Assembly: GCF_037977385.1 (NCBI RefSeq)
Contig: NZ_CP150277.1
Location: 3,139,001-3,203,000, forward strand
Length of the DNA stretch: 64,000 nt
Source: Terribacillus sp. FSL K6-0262
Lineage (GTDB): Bacteria > Bacillota > Bacilli > Bacillales > Amphibacillaceae
Direction of reading: 5' to 3'
The notes under the pieces are model-generated. The model had not been told where the DNA came from and made no database searches. It saw nothing but the letters and a program-made list of their open reading frames with translations. The translations under genes and the position numbers were made by a program. Each line of letters starts with the position of its first letter. The first letter of the stretch is position 1. Positions 1-8,414 of the stretch are shown in pieces.

Positions 1-265
1 CTTCGGGATTGACACCATAACGCTCCGAAGAAAAATTCAAATGCTTCGTTCCATTGGCGCTGGCCTGTACGATGGCTGCAAGTCCCCGCAATATAGGTAT
101 TTTTTTCAATTTGGATAGTTTCGGGTTATCTTTCCGTTCGACGGTTAAGTAATCAATGCTGTCGTCATTTCTGCGAACGGCAGTAACGAAGCTGTTTTTT
201 CCCGCAAACATGACACCTTCAACGACGGCTTGCCCGCCATAGGTATTGGTTTGTTTATCTGACAT
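1..265 (-). CDS. yqhQ: YqhQ, DUF1385 family protein (partial, N-terminal 88 residues)
   Basis: The minus strand from an ATG at 265 reads openly to the window edge, so only the N-terminus is present. The peptide starts MSDKQTNTYGGQAVVEGVMF; the GGQAVVEGVM stretch is the hallmark of the DUF1385/YqhQ family of membrane proteins of unknown role. Further on it reads KKIPILRGLAAIVQA, also typical of the family. It is divergent from yqhR, as in B. subtilis. A GAGG stretch lies about 12 bases before the start, so the ribosome site is mediocre. Function is unknown; the family call is firm. Confidence 0.85.
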   Translation of the reverse strand, partial: MSDKQTNTYGGQAVVEGVMFAGKNSFVTAVRRNDDSIDYLTVERKDNPKLSKLKKIPILRGLAAIVQASANGTKHLNFSSERYGVNPE

Positions 266-384
266 AATTTCACCAGCCTCGTTTCGATTTCCTTCTATTT
301 TACTAAAAAAATACAGAGAACACTAGATGGCAGCCATGATTAAAATTGTATATTCAAGGCATGCTACGTAATGAGGTGAGGAAT

Positions 385-864
385 ATGCAGCAAAATCGGA
401 AAACCGCATCCCGTTTCAACCGAAGTGCGGTCGTGACCGGATTCGTCGGGGGTGTGCTCTGGTCAGCGGTTGCCTGGGTAGCTTACTTTTTTCATTTTAC
501 CGATTTATCGGTGGCGGATTTCGTCCTGCGCTCATGGGTATGGATGCCGTGGGCCGAGACATGGGTCGGAGAACTGATCAGCATAATCCTGGTCGGTTTC
601 CTTTCGGTTCTCATTGCTTTTCTGTATTTCCTATTTTTGAAGCAGCAGAAAGGAATCATGCCTAGCTTGATCTTCGGCGTGGTACTATGGGTCCTTGTCC
701 AGCTTGTGCTGGCGCCGATCATCCATGGAGTGGATAGTGCCCTTCAAGCCGATCGCGATACAAATATAACGACAATGTGCCTGTATTTGCTTTATGCTGT
801 ATTCATCGGATACAGTATCAGCTTTGAATACCAGCAAAGTGAGGCATATCAGGAGAAGGGATGA
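385..864 (+). CDS. yqhR: YqhR, conserved integral membrane protein
   Basis: Encodes about 160 residues with a short basic N-terminus (MQQNRKTASRFNRS) followed by four hydrophobic segments, near residues 18-38, 65-87, 95-122 and 132-152. It matches YqhR by size, topology and position between yqhQ and aroQ. The start at 385 is chosen because GAGGTGAGG at 373-381 is a good ribosome site just before it; the frame is open further upstream to 346 but without such a site. Role unknown; it probably resides in the cytoplasmic membrane. Confidence 0.8.
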   Translation: MQQNRKTASRFNRSAVVTGFVGGVLWSAVAWVAYFFHFTDLSVADFVLRSWVWMPWAETWVGELISIILVGFLSVLIAFLYFLFLKQQKGIMPSLIFGVVLWVLVQLVLAPIIHGVDSALQADRDTNITTMCLYLLYAVFIGYSISFEYQQSEAYQEKG

Positions 865-900
865 GCATTTCGAATTTTCAATCACAAAATCTTCGTCTTA

Positions 901-909
901 TGTTACACT
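901..909 (+). promoter_or_regulatory. Extended -10 promoter candidate before aroQ
   Basis: TGTTACACT is an extended -10 (TGn plus TACACT) 40 bases before the aroQ start. No convincing -35 hexamer lies 17 bases upstream, which is common for extended -10 promoters. Confidence 0.4.
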
Positions 910-948
910 ATGTGAAAGTTAAAATAATGTAACCAAAGGATGAAGAAA

Positions 949-1377
949 GTGAATCGCTTAATGCTAATCAATGGACCCAATTTGAACTTACTCGGCACGA
1001 GGGAACCTGGTATTTATGGAAGTCATACATTGTCGGACGTGGTGGCGGAGGTCAAGAAGGTAACGGACAGTTTTGATTACGAGCTGGAAGACTTTCAGTC
1101 GAACCACGAAGGGGCGATGGTGGATAAGATACAGGAAGCGGGACGCACGTGCAGCGGAATCATCCTCAATGCAGCTGCTTATACACATACGAGCATTGCC
1201 ATCAGGGATGCGATTGCCAGTATCCCGATTCCGGTGATAGAAGTCCATATTTCCAATATCCATACCCGGGAGGAGTTCAGGCATCATTCGATGCTGGCAT
1301 CCGTGTGTAAAGCGCAGATCGTCGGCCTGGGTATCAAGGGCTATCGATATGCAGCTATGGCACTGCTGGAGAAATAA
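949..1377 (+). CDS. aroQ: 3-dehydroquinate dehydratase, type II
   Basis: Type II dehydroquinase converts 3-dehydroquinate to 3-dehydroshikimate in the shikimate pathway. The protein shows the family landmarks in order: INGPNLNLLGTREPGIYG at the N-terminus with the active-site tyrosine, FQSNHEGAMVDKI, NAAAYTHTSIAIRDA, and VEVHISNIHTREEFRHHS with catalytic and substrate-binding histidine and arginine. About 142 residues, normal for the small dodecameric enzyme. A GTG start at 949 is preferred because AAAGGATGA at 935-943 sits at proper spacing; the in-frame ATG at 940 overlaps that ribosome site. It is followed 21 bases later by papA. Confidence 0.93.
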   Translation: MNRLMLINGPNLNLLGTREPGIYGSHTLSDVVAEVKKVTDSFDYELEDFQSNHEGAMVDKIQEAGRTCSGIILNAAAYTHTSIAIRDAIASIPIPVIEVHISNIHTREEFRHHSMLASVCKAQIVGLGIKGYRYAAMALLEK

Positions 1378-1398
1378 GAAGGGGAGAGGAAGAAACAA

Positions 1399-2460
1399 AT
1401 GCAGAAACTCGAGAAATTACGTGCTTTGATGGAAAAAAAGGATTTGGATGCACTGATCGTGACGAGTGGGCAGAACCGCCGATACATATCAGGCTTTACC
1501 GGAAGTGCGGGACTTCTTGTCATAACCAAAGCCAAACAGCTGTTCATCACCGATTTTCGCTATATCGAGCAGGCAGCCGAGCAAGCGCCTGATTTTGAAA
1601 TCATCGAGCATAAACAGTCCATCGTCCTCGAAACTGCCGCCCAGCTGCTGAAAGAAGGTGCGCAGCAGGTCGGGTTTGAGCACGAAGATGTCACTTTCGC
1701 ACTGTATCAGCAGTTCCGGGATGCAGTCAAAGCAGATCTCATCCCGGCTTCGGGGTTGATCGAGGAATTGCGTCTGATCAAATCAGAAGCAGAGCTGCAG
1801 ATCATGAAAACCGCTGCGGAGATTGCGGATGCTGCCTATACACATATCCTGACTTTCGTTAAACCGGGTATGAAGGAGATCGAGGTTTCCAATGAGCTGG
1901 AGTTCTTCATGCGCAAACAGGGCGCGACTCAATCCAGCTTCGATACGATTGTCGCGTCAGGCTATCGTTCCGCTTTGCCACATGGTGTGGCTTCTGAAAA
2001 AGAGATTCAAAAGGGTGAATTGGTCACACTCGATTATGGGGCTCTTTACAATGGATATTGCTCGGATATTACCAGAACTTTCGCAGTAGGCGAGATAAGT
2101 GACAAATTACGAGAGATTTATGATATAGTACTAGAGGCGAATCTTCGAGGAGTAGCAGGGGTGAAACCAGGCATTACTGGTAAGGAAGCCGATGCACTGA
2201 CACGGGATTACATCAGCGAAAAAGGCTATGGCCAATACTTCGGGCATTCAACCGGACATGGACTCGGTATGGATGTGCACGAATCGCCAGCTTTATCCTT
2301 CCGCTCAGACACGGTGCTGAAGCCGGGTATGGTCGTGACGGTGGAACCGGGGATCTACATACCTGAAGTAGGCGGATGCCGTATCGAAGATGATCTTGTG
2401 CTGACAGCGGATGGCAGCGAACGCCTGACGTTCTCCACCAAAGATTTAATTACTTTGTAA
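1399..2460 (+). CDS. papA: Xaa-Pro dipeptidase, M24 family (YqhT/PapA)
   Basis: Cytosolic metallopeptidase releasing N-terminal residues before proline. The N-terminal creatinase-like domain covers about residues 1-125 and the pita-bread M24 domain about 130-350. The metal ligands are visible: two aspartates in [20 protein letters not shown], histidine in [14 protein letters not shown], and glutamates in [20 protein letters not shown]. Length 353 matches the family. The ATG is preceded by GGGGAGAGG. It lies between aroQ and efp as in B. subtilis, and is probably cotranscribed with both. Confidence 0.93.
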   Translation: MQKLEKLRALMEKKDLDALIVTSGQNRRYISGFTGSAGLLVITKAKQLFITDFRYIEQAAEQAPDFEIIEHKQSIVLETAAQLLKEGAQQVGFEHEDVTFALYQQFRDAVKADLIPASGLIEELRLIKSEAELQIMKTAAEIADAAYTHILTFVKPGMKEIEVSNELEFFMRKQGATQSSFDTIVASGYRSALPHGVASEKEIQKGELVTLDYGALYNGYCSDITRTFAVGEISDKLREIYDIVLEANLRGVAGVKPGITGKEADALTRDYISEKGYGQYFGHSTGHGLGMDVHESPALSFRSDTVLKPGMVVTVEPGIYIPEVGGCRIEDDLVLTADGSERLTFSTKDLITL

Positions 2461-2485
2461 CAGCCGTTTTCGAAGGAGGAAAACA

Positions 2486-3043
2486 ATGATTTCAGTTAAC
2501 GATTTTCGTACGGGCCTTACAATCGAAGTAGACAATGGCCTGTGGCAGGTACTTGATTTCCAGCACGTAAAACCTGGTAAAGGTGCGGCTTTCGTCCGTT
2601 CCAAGCTGCGCAACCTGCGCAATGGCAACATCCAGGAGAAAACATTCCGTGCCGGAGAAAAAGTTTCCCGGGCGCATATCGAACACAAAAAAATGCAGTA
2701 CCTTTATTCTGCTGGTGATACGCATACTTTCATGGATAATGAGTCTTTCGAGCAGCTGGAGCTTCAAACAGCGCAGATCGAATACGAACTTAAATTCCTG
2801 AAAGAAAACATGGAAATCAGCGTGATGACATATGGCGGCGAAACACTTGGTGTGGATCTGCCGAACAACGTGGAATTGAAAGTTGTGGAAACTGAACCTG
2901 GCATCAAAGGGGATACAGCGAGCGGCGGTACGAAGCCAGCTGTCCTGGAAACAGGTTTGAGCGTCCAAGTTCCTTTCTTCATCAATGAAGGGGATGTACT
3001 GATCATCAGCACATCCGATGGTAAATACGTATCACGTGCATAA
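2486..3043 (+). CDS. efp: Elongation factor P
   Basis: EF-P binds ribosomes stalled on consecutive prolines and promotes peptide-bond formation. The 185-residue protein has the three-barrel layout; the loop [17 protein letters not shown] carries Lys-32, the residue modified in Bacillus. The C-terminal OB fold ends in [25 protein letters not shown] strong ribosome site, AAGGAGG, precedes the ATG. It closes the aroQ-papA-efp group and is followed at once by a terminator. No lysine-modifying epmA or epmB homologue is near, as expected for Bacillaceae. Confidence 0.97.
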   Translation: MISVNDFRTGLTIEVDNGLWQVLDFQHVKPGKGAAFVRSKLRNLRNGNIQEKTFRAGEKVSRAHIEHKKMQYLYSAGDTHTFMDNESFEQLELQTAQIEYELKFLKENMEISVMTYGGETLGVDLPNNVELKVVETEPGIKGDTASGGTKPAVLETGLSVQVPFFINEGDVLIISTSDGKYVSRA

Positions 3044-3055
3044 GCAAACGTGAAA

Positions 3056-3091
3056 GAGTCTCTTCCCAACCTTGGGGAGGGGCTCTTTTTT
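3056..3091 (+). terminator. Intrinsic terminator after efp
   Basis: GAGTCTCTTCCCAA can pair with TTGGGGAGGGGCTC (14 pairs including G-T wobbles) across a very short loop, followed by six T. It separates efp from the spoIIIA promoter. Confidence 0.8.
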
Positions 3092-3093
3092 GT

Positions 3094-3121
3094 GCATAAA
3101 CAAATAAGAGGCACATACATT
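3094..3121 (+). promoter_or_regulatory. Sigma-E promoter of the spoIIIA operon
   Basis: GCATAAA at 3094-3100, a 13-base spacer, then CATACATT at 3114-3121. Both elements and spacing fit the mother-cell sigma-E consensus (ATA in the -35, CATACAnT in the -10). It lies 45 bases before spoIIIAA, where the B. subtilis operon also has a sigma-E promoter. Confidence 0.7.
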
Positions 3122-3166
3122 ACAGTATGGACAACATGTCCAATCGAAGCCAGAGGTGAACAACTT

Positions 3167-4081
3167 ATGAAGGAAATCCAAAACTTGTTTCGACCGCCTT
3201 TACAAGCGCTGTTAACAGAAAAAATCGGGGATCGATGGAATAAGCTGCAGGAAATACGATGCCGGACGAATCAACAGCTTGAGTTATGCTTCGATGACAC
3301 GACCGAGTGGATAGAAACATCGTTCATGAATGCGGATGATGCTCGTTTCATGCTGAATCAACTAAGTGATTTCTCTTTATATGCACTTGAAAATGAATTA
3401 CGGGAGGGATATATCACCATTGCAGGCGGACATCGTATCGGACTGAGCGGTCAAGTGAACACAGAAGGCGGAATGGTCAAAGCGCTAAAGCATATATCTT
3501 CTTTCAATATAAGAATCGCGAAGGCAAAACCGGGTGCAGCGAATAAAATCATGCCATCCTTATACCATTTCAATGGCTCCTGCCGTCACACGCTTGTCAT
3601 AGGCCCGCCCAAGTCCGGGAAAACGACCATTCTGCGCGATATTGTCCGTACCCTATCCACCGGCTGGCAGCAATACCCGGCGTTGAAAACAGCAGTCGTC
3701 GATGAACGGTCCGAAATCGGGGGGAGTATCAACGGCGTTCCGCAGCATGACCTGGGAAGGAGAACCGATATCATGGATGCGTGCCCAAAGGCTGATGGAT
3801 TGATGATGCTTATACGGTCGATGTCCCCGGATGTGATTGTGGCAGATGAGATCGGAAGCGAACGGGATGTGCAAGCATTGATGGAGGCATTGCATGCAGG
3901 TGTGACGATTGTTTGCAGTGTCCATGGGGACAGCTTGGAATCCATCCGTCACAGGCCATCCCTGCGACCGCTGTTTGAACATAAGGTCTTTGAACGCATC
4001 GTGATATTGAAGAAAGGCACCTCACCTGGAGTGGTACAAGCTTTGCTCGACACAGCAAGTCCGGCAGGTGTAAACGGATGA
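3167..4081 (+). CDS. spoIIIAA: Stage III sporulation protein AA, secretion-type ATPase
   Basis: The cytosolic ATPase of the SpoIIIA-SpoIIQ channel linking mother cell and forespore after engulfment; related to type II/IV secretion ATPases. Walker A GPPKSGKTT is at about residues 146-154 and Walker B VIVADEIGSE near 223-232. Starting at 3167 gives 304 residues, close to the 307 of B. subtilis, with AGAGGTGA at good spacing; the frame is open back to 3050 but that stretch holds the efp terminator and the sigma-E promoter. The stop overlaps the spoIIIAB start as ATGA, so translation is likely coupled. Confidence 0.96.
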   Translation: MKEIQNLFRPPLQALLTEKIGDRWNKLQEIRCRTNQQLELCFDDTTEWIETSFMNADDARFMLNQLSDFSLYALENELREGYITIAGGHRIGLSGQVNTEGGMVKALKHISSFNIRIAKAKPGAANKIMPSLYHFNGSCRHTLVIGPPKSGKTTILRDIVRTLSTGWQQYPALKTAVVDERSEIGGSINGVPQHDLGRRTDIMDACPKADGLMMLIRSMSPDVIVADEIGSERDVQALMEALHAGVTIVCSVHGDSLESIRHRPSLRPLFEHKVFERIVILKKGTSPGVVQALLDTASPAGVNG

Positions 4082-4590
4082 AGCTGATAGGGGCGATCCT
4101 TGTGCTCATAGCAGCAACCTGGGCGGGGTTTGAACTATCCCGCAAACTGCAGCAGCGACCGAAGCAAATCCGTCAGCTCATCAGCAGCCTGCAAGTCATG
4201 GAGGCAGAAATCTTATACAGTCAGACAAGCATCATCGAAACCAGTGATAATTTGGCTAAGCAAATTCCGCAGCCTGCAGCTTCTTTTTTCCGCTCTCTTT
4301 CGGATAAGCTGCAGCTGCACCCGGCTGGATTGTATGACTGCTGGGAGGAGACAACAGAAAATTGGATAGGAACCACTGCCTTGAAACCTGCTGAGAAGGA
4401 TATCTGGCTGCAATTCGGCCGTACGCTCGGGCAGCATGATTTTGAGCAGCAGCAAAAACATATCCAGTTGGCCAGAACCCATTTGGAACGCGAGCTGGAG
4501 GAATCGGAAGAAGCAAACCAGCGATATGGGAAAATGTTTCGCAACCTTGGCTTCCTGACGGGACTGCTTATCGTGCTGCTGCTTATTTGA
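4078..4590 (+). CDS. spoIIIAB: Stage III sporulation protein AB
   Basis: The 170-residue protein has an N-terminal membrane anchor (KLIGAILVLIAATWAGFELS), a helical cytosolic region resembling type II secretion F proteins, and a C-terminal hydrophobic tail (LGFLTGLLIVLLLI). It belongs to the mother-cell side of the engulfment channel. It starts inside the last codons of spoIIIAA. Family size and position agree fully with B. subtilis. Confidence 0.95.
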   Translation: MKLIGAILVLIAATWAGFELSRKLQQRPKQIRQLISSLQVMEAEILYSQTSIIETSDNLAKQIPQPAASFFRSLSDKLQLHPAGLYDCWEETTENWIGTTALKPAEKDIWLQFGRTLGQHDFEQQQKHIQLARTHLERELEESEEANQRYGKMFRNLGFLTGLLIVLLLI

Positions 4591-4613
4591 ACGAGTTAGG
4601 AAAGGAGTCCGTT

Positions 4614-4820
4614 ATGCTCTCAGAAGCAATGATTCTATTTCAAATTGCAGGTATCGGGATGATCGTTGCCATCATCCATACAGTGCTGAAGCAAATGGGG
4701 AAGGAAGAGATTGCACAATTTACGACACTGATGGGATTCATCCTTGTGCTGCTCATCGTCCTGGGCAAGTTGTCAGAGTTATTCCAGCAGATCAAGTCGG
4801 TGTTCTTATTCCAGGGATGA
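4614..4820 (+). CDS. spoIIIAC: Stage III sporulation protein AC
   Basis: A 68-residue protein with two membrane segments (ILFQIAGIGMIVAIIHTVL and FTTLMGFILVLLIVLGKL) and the C-terminal KSVFLFQG typical of SpoIIIAC. The start at 4614 is chosen because AAAGGAG at 4601-4607 precedes it and because it yields exactly the usual 68 residues; an upstream in-frame ATG at 4587 overlaps the spoIIIAB stop. Component of the SpoIIIA channel in the mother-cell-derived membrane. Confidence 0.95.
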   Translation: MLSEAMILFQIAGIGMIVAIIHTVLKQMGKEEIAQFTTLMGFILVLLIVLGKLSELFQQIKSVFLFQG

Positions 4821-4830
4821 GGCGATCGAA

Positions 4831-5223
4831 ATGGATATCATCATAATCGTATCCATTGGTATTGTGGCAAGCTTGCTTGCCTTGATTGTAAAGGAACAGA
4901 ATTCCTCCATTGCATTCTTTGTTGTCGTGGTGACGGGTATCATCATTTTCCTGTTCATCCTGCAAAAAATCGCTGGCATCCTGCTCCTGATCGAGCAGCT
5001 GGGTGAAAGGGCGAATGTGGAGGGGCTTTATATCAAAACGATTTTGAAAATCATCGGCATTGCCTACATCACGGAATTCGGGGCGCATTTGACCCGGGAT
5101 GCCGGCTTGTCAGCCATTGCCGCAAAGATAGAGCTTGCCGGAAAAATCATCATCATCACGGTGGCCATCCCGATTCTGACAGCAGTCATCGAAACAATAA
5201 TCAGTTTCATGCCGGGCGGATAA
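4831..5223 (+). CDS. spoIIIAD: Stage III sporulation protein AD
   Basis: About 130 residues (B. subtilis 133) and almost wholly hydrophobic, with segments beginning DIIIIVSIGIVASLLALIVK and ending IIITVAIPILTAVIETIISF. The motif LKIIGIAYITEFGAHLTRDA is characteristic of SpoIIIAD. The start at 4831 follows ATGAGGCG; the frame is open upstream only as a shadow of spoIIIAC. Part of the engulfment channel. Confidence 0.95.
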   Translation: MDIIIIVSIGIVASLLALIVKEQNSSIAFFVVVVTGIIIFLFILQKIAGILLLIEQLGERANVEGLYIKTILKIIGIAYITEFGAHLTRDAGLSAIAAKIELAGKIIIITVAIPILTAVIETIISFMPGG

Positions 5224-5233
5224 GGAGCTGGAT

Positions 5234-6412
5234 ATGTTGAAACGCTGCTTGGTCATTCTTTTCGCTTTAAGCGCTTTACTTGTATATCCGTCAGCAGCTT
5301 TCGGGGAGACGAATCAGTCAGAAGAAGTGGAAGCGGCAGTAACAGCCTTTGAAGGCCTGCCGACAGAGGAAATCAACGGGTACTGGGAGCTTTTATCCGA
5401 TAAATATGGACAATATATCCCGGAATTGGAGAAAGGCTCCTTACTGGAATTCATCCAGCAGCAAGGGGATATTTCCATCGAATCATGGCTGAAGGGGCTT
5501 TTTGAATATTTGCTGTATGAACTGCTACTCAATGGCAAGCTGCTCGGGATATTAATCCTCCTGACGCTTTTCAGCAGCATCCTGCAGACGATCCAGACTG
5601 CCTTTAATAAAGGCTCCATCAGTAAAGTAGCCTATTTGATCGTCTGTATGGTACTGCTGACACTTCTTTTGAATAGCTTCCGTTTATCGGTTAGCTATAC
5701 GATGGAAGCCATCGATGGCATGAGTGATTTCATGCTCGCCTTGATACCGCTCCTCCTTGGGCTGATGGCATCATTCGGAAGTCTTTCGGCTGTCGCTTTC
5801 TTTCATCCGATCATCGTGTTCCTCATCCATGCCAGTGGGTTACTGATCTCCAAAGTCATCATTCCGTTATTCCTCATGAGTGCACTTTTACATCTGGTCA
5901 GTACGATCAACAAAGAATATCCTGTCACACAGCTTGCTGACTTACTGAAAAATGTCGGATTGTGGCTTTTGGGTATTTTCTTTTCCGTCTTTCTTGGTGT
6001 CATTTCCGTACAGGGTGCCGTCACGGCCGTTCAGGATGGGGTGGCGATGAAGACAGCCAAATTCATCACCGGCAACTTCATCCCGGTGATCGGCCGTATG
6101 TTCACCGATGCAACGGATACGGTGCTGAGTGCTTCGCTCCTCTTGAAGAATGCCATCGGAATCGTCGGGGTACTGATCGTCTTGGCTATCGCCCTGTTCC
6201 CGGCAATCAAGATTCTTGCCATCGCCCTGATTTACAAGATAGCCGCCGCTCTGCTGCAGCCGCTGGGTGACGGTCCGATAATCAAATCCATGCAGGTGAT
6301 GAGTAAGTACATCCTGTATATCTTCGCTTGCTTGCTCGTTGTCGCATTCATGTTCTTTATTGCCATCGTCATCATTGTCGCTTCGAGCAATGTCACATTA
6401 ATGCTGAGATAG
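5234..6412 (+). CDS. spoIIIAE: Stage III sporulation protein AE
   Basis: A 392-residue protein with an N-terminal signal sequence (LVILFALSALLVYPSAAFG), an extracytoplasmic region of about 75 residues, and then at least seven membrane segments. The length matches the 399 of B. subtilis. It is the largest membrane component of the SpoIIIA complex, with distant similarity to permeases. The ribosome site AAGGAG is 8 bases before the ATG. Tightly packed in the operon. Confidence 0.95.
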   Translation: MLKRCLVILFALSALLVYPSAAFGETNQSEEVEAAVTAFEGLPTEEINGYWELLSDKYGQYIPELEKGSLLEFIQQQGDISIESWLKGLFEYLLYELLLNGKLLGILILLTLFSSILQTIQTAFNKGSISKVAYLIVCMVLLTLLLNSFRLSVSYTMEAIDGMSDFMLALIPLLLGLMASFGSLSAVAFFHPIIVFLIHASGLLISKVIIPLFLMSALLHLVSTINKEYPVTQLADLLKNVGLWLLGIFFSVFLGVISVQGAVTAVQDGVAMKTAKFITGNFIPVIGRMFTDATDTVLSASLLLKNAIGIVGVLIVLAIALFPAIKILAIALIYKIAAALLQPLGDGPIIKSMQVMSKYILYIFACLLVVAFMFFIAIVIIVASSNVTLMLR

Positions 6413-6423
6413 GAGCTGATCAC

Positions 6424-7044
6424 TTGGAAACATTGCAATCCTGGGTGATGCAGATCATTCTGTTCATCCTCCTTGCTTTTGTTTTGGATATGGTGCTGCC
6501 GGATACAGACATCCGCAAATACGTCAAATTGGTGATGGGGCTGATGCTGCTGCTGTTATTCCTTAAACCTGTCTTTGCCTTGTTCCAAGTCGATTCCACC
6601 AGGGCGGTACAGGAAGCGATGGCCGGCTTTGCTGCTTTGACAGATGCCCCATCCATGGAAAATTCGATCGAACAAAAGAAAAGTGAAATAGATTCCGTAC
6701 AGCGTGCATATATTGAGGAACAGATGGCTGTCCAATTAAAGGACCAAGCAAATCCAACGCTGCAAGAGAAATTTCATATGCAAATCACGGACATCGCAGT
6801 CGCCTTTAAGGAGGGAGAGGATGAGGAAACGGCCGAAGCAATCGATTCCATCCATGTAACGGTGCAGGATACCGAGCAGGACTTACCGGAAGGAGAAATC
6901 CGCGACGTAGTCATCGACAGTTCCCATCCGATTGAAGCAAATGAGCAGACGGAGGAACTGGAGAGAGTGAAATCCCATCTTGCTGACATTTGGGAGCTCG
7001 AGGATCTGCCGCTTGAGGTCACCCAAAAAGGGGGGACAGGATGA
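6424..7044 (+). CDS. spoIIIAF: Stage III sporulation protein AF (TTG start)
   Basis: About 206 residues, exactly the B. subtilis length when begun at the TTG at 6424, which has AGGAG at 6412-6416 before it. Two N-terminal membrane segments (VMQIILFILLAFVLDMVL and YVKLVMGLMLLLLFLKPV) are followed by an acidic extracytoplasmic domain related to the ring-forming SpoIIIAG/AH fold. Upstream in-frame starts lie inside spoIIIAE. The stop overlaps the spoIIIAG start. Confidence 0.94.
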   Translation: METLQSWVMQIILFILLAFVLDMVLPDTDIRKYVKLVMGLMLLLLFLKPVFALFQVDSTRAVQEAMAGFAALTDAPSMENSIEQKKSEIDSVQRAYIEEQMAVQLKDQANPTLQEKFHMQITDIAVAFKEGEDEETAEAIDSIHVTVQDTEQDLPEGEIRDVVIDSSHPIEANEQTEELERVKSHLADIWELEDLPLEVTQKGGTG

Positions 7045-7682
7045 AAAAGTTATTAGATAAGCTTTCGGAACAATGGAAGCTGAAGGATTCCCAGAACAGG
7101 AAACCGACAAAGCTTGGTTATTTGGTCATCATCGGGCTGCTTGGCGCTTTGCTTTTGCTCGTAAGCGGCCTATTCACAGAACAGAAGGAGCCGGATGGAC
7201 AAACACCGCAGCAGGATCAGCATACAGCACAGGAGGATACAGAAGAGACTTTTGCCAAAAAAGAAAATGACACTTCCTCTTCTTCAGCTGATTTGGAAGC
7301 AGCATATGAACAAGATCTAGTCGGGCTGCTGGAAAAGATCAAAGGTGTTTCGGAAGTGGAAGTCATGGTCAATCTGAACAGCACGCACCAAAAAATCTAC
7401 GAAAAAAACTTGATCATCGGCCGGCAGACCTCTGAAGAGACAGATCAAAACGGCGGTGAACGAGTCGTGGAAGATGAAAACGAGGAGCAGCAGGTCGTGC
7501 TCGTCAGACAGGGTGACCAAGAGGTGCCGCTGCTGGTGGAAACGAGAAAGCCGGAAGTAAGAGGTGTGCTTGTCGTTGCGAAAGGGGCCGAACAAGCAAC
7601 TGTACAGGAATGGGTTGTGGAAGCAGTATCAAGAGTGCTGGATGTACCGACACATCGTATTTCGGTCATGCCGAAAAATTGA
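7041..7682 (+). CDS. spoIIIAG: Stage III sporulation protein AG
   Basis: 213 residues (B. subtilis 229): one membrane anchor near residues 27-47 (LGYLVIIGLLGALLLLVSGL), an acidic low-complexity linker rich in Q, E and D, then the ring-building domain containing LEKIKGVSEVEVMVNLNST and VRGVLVVAKGAE. SpoIIIAG forms the large ring in the space between the two forespore membranes. The shorter length lies in the linker. It starts four bases before the spoIIIAF stop. Confidence 0.95.
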   Translation: MKKLLDKLSEQWKLKDSQNRKPTKLGYLVIIGLLGALLLLVSGLFTEQKEPDGQTPQQDQHTAQEDTEETFAKKENDTSSSSADLEAAYEQDLVGLLEKIKGVSEVEVMVNLNSTHQKIYEKNLIIGRQTSEETDQNGGERVVEDENEEQQVVLVRQGDQEVPLLVETRKPEVRGVLVVAKGAEQATVQEWVVEAVSRVLDVPTHRISVMPKN

Positions 7683-7694
7683 GGGGGAATTGGG

Positions 7695-8285
7695 ATGTTG
7701 AAGAAACAAACAGTGTGGCTATTGACGATGCTGAGCTTGCTGATCGTGTTGAGTGTCTATTATATGACTTCTCCTAACGGGGATGAACTGGCTTTCATCA
7801 ATGATAATACAGAAGAAAATGGGACAAGCACGACTGCTGGGGACTCAGGTGACTCAGGAGGATCAGGGGATTCCGAGTCAGGTGAGGAAGGGCAAGAAGG
7901 CGAAAAGGATGTGACGACTGAACCAGCCAATGTCGATGAACTTTTTGCCAGCATCCGGATGCAGACGATGGATCAGCGAAGCGAGGCCAAAACCAGACTT
8001 GAAGAAATCGTTGCCAGCTCTTCGACAAGCACAGAAGAAAAGAATGAAGCAGTCAATCAGATTGAACTGATGGAGCAATACGCATCGAAGGAATCCATCC
8101 TGGAAGAATCGATCATTGCTGAAAAAGGCTATGAGGAAGTGCTTGTCAGGGCAGAAGAAGGACATGTGCAAATAACGGTGAAAGCAGATGAAATGACTGC
8201 TCAAGAAGCTAACAGCATCATGCAGATGGCGGCAGATGAATTCGCCGGTGCAAATGTGGATGTCAAATATATACCGCAGAAATAA
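7695..8285 (+). CDS. spoIIIAH: Stage III sporulation protein AH
   Basis: 196 residues (B. subtilis 218). An N-terminal anchor (TVWLLTMLSLLIVLSVYYM) is followed by an acidic Gly/Ser/Asp linker at about residues 45-75 and the YscJ/FliF-like domain that binds SpoIIQ. The conserved end IMQMAADEFAGANVDVKYI is present. Last gene of the operon, followed directly by a terminator. spoIIQ itself is not in this window. Confidence 0.95.
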   Translation: MLKKQTVWLLTMLSLLIVLSVYYMTSPNGDELAFINDNTEENGTSTTAGDSGDSGGSGDSESGEEGQEGEKDVTTEPANVDELFASIRMQTMDQRSEAKTRLEEIVASSSTSTEEKNEAVNQIELMEQYASKESILEESIIAEKGYEEVLVRAEEGHVQITVKADEMTAQEANSIMQMAADEFAGANVDVKYIPQK

Positions 8286-8291
8286 AGGTGG

Positions 8292-8317
8292 GGAGCATTC
8301 AGCGAATGCTCCTTTTT
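8292..8317 (+). terminator. Intrinsic terminator of the spoIIIA operon
   Basis: A perfect 9-pair stem, GGAGCATTC and GAATGCTCC, with a 3-base loop and five T, 6 bases after the spoIIIAH stop. Confidence 0.92.
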
Positions 8318-8414
8318 CCATTGGAAGTCGTTCTATACGGTTTTGTTTCAAGTGGTGGTATGCTAGGGTATGATTAGCAGCAGGCTATACATATGCAGGG
8401 GGAAGGCGTAAGCA

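Noticed and set aside
3050..3166. Upstream extension of spoIIIAA to 3050
   Set aside because: The extension would encode the efp terminator and the sigma-E promoter and exceed the family length.
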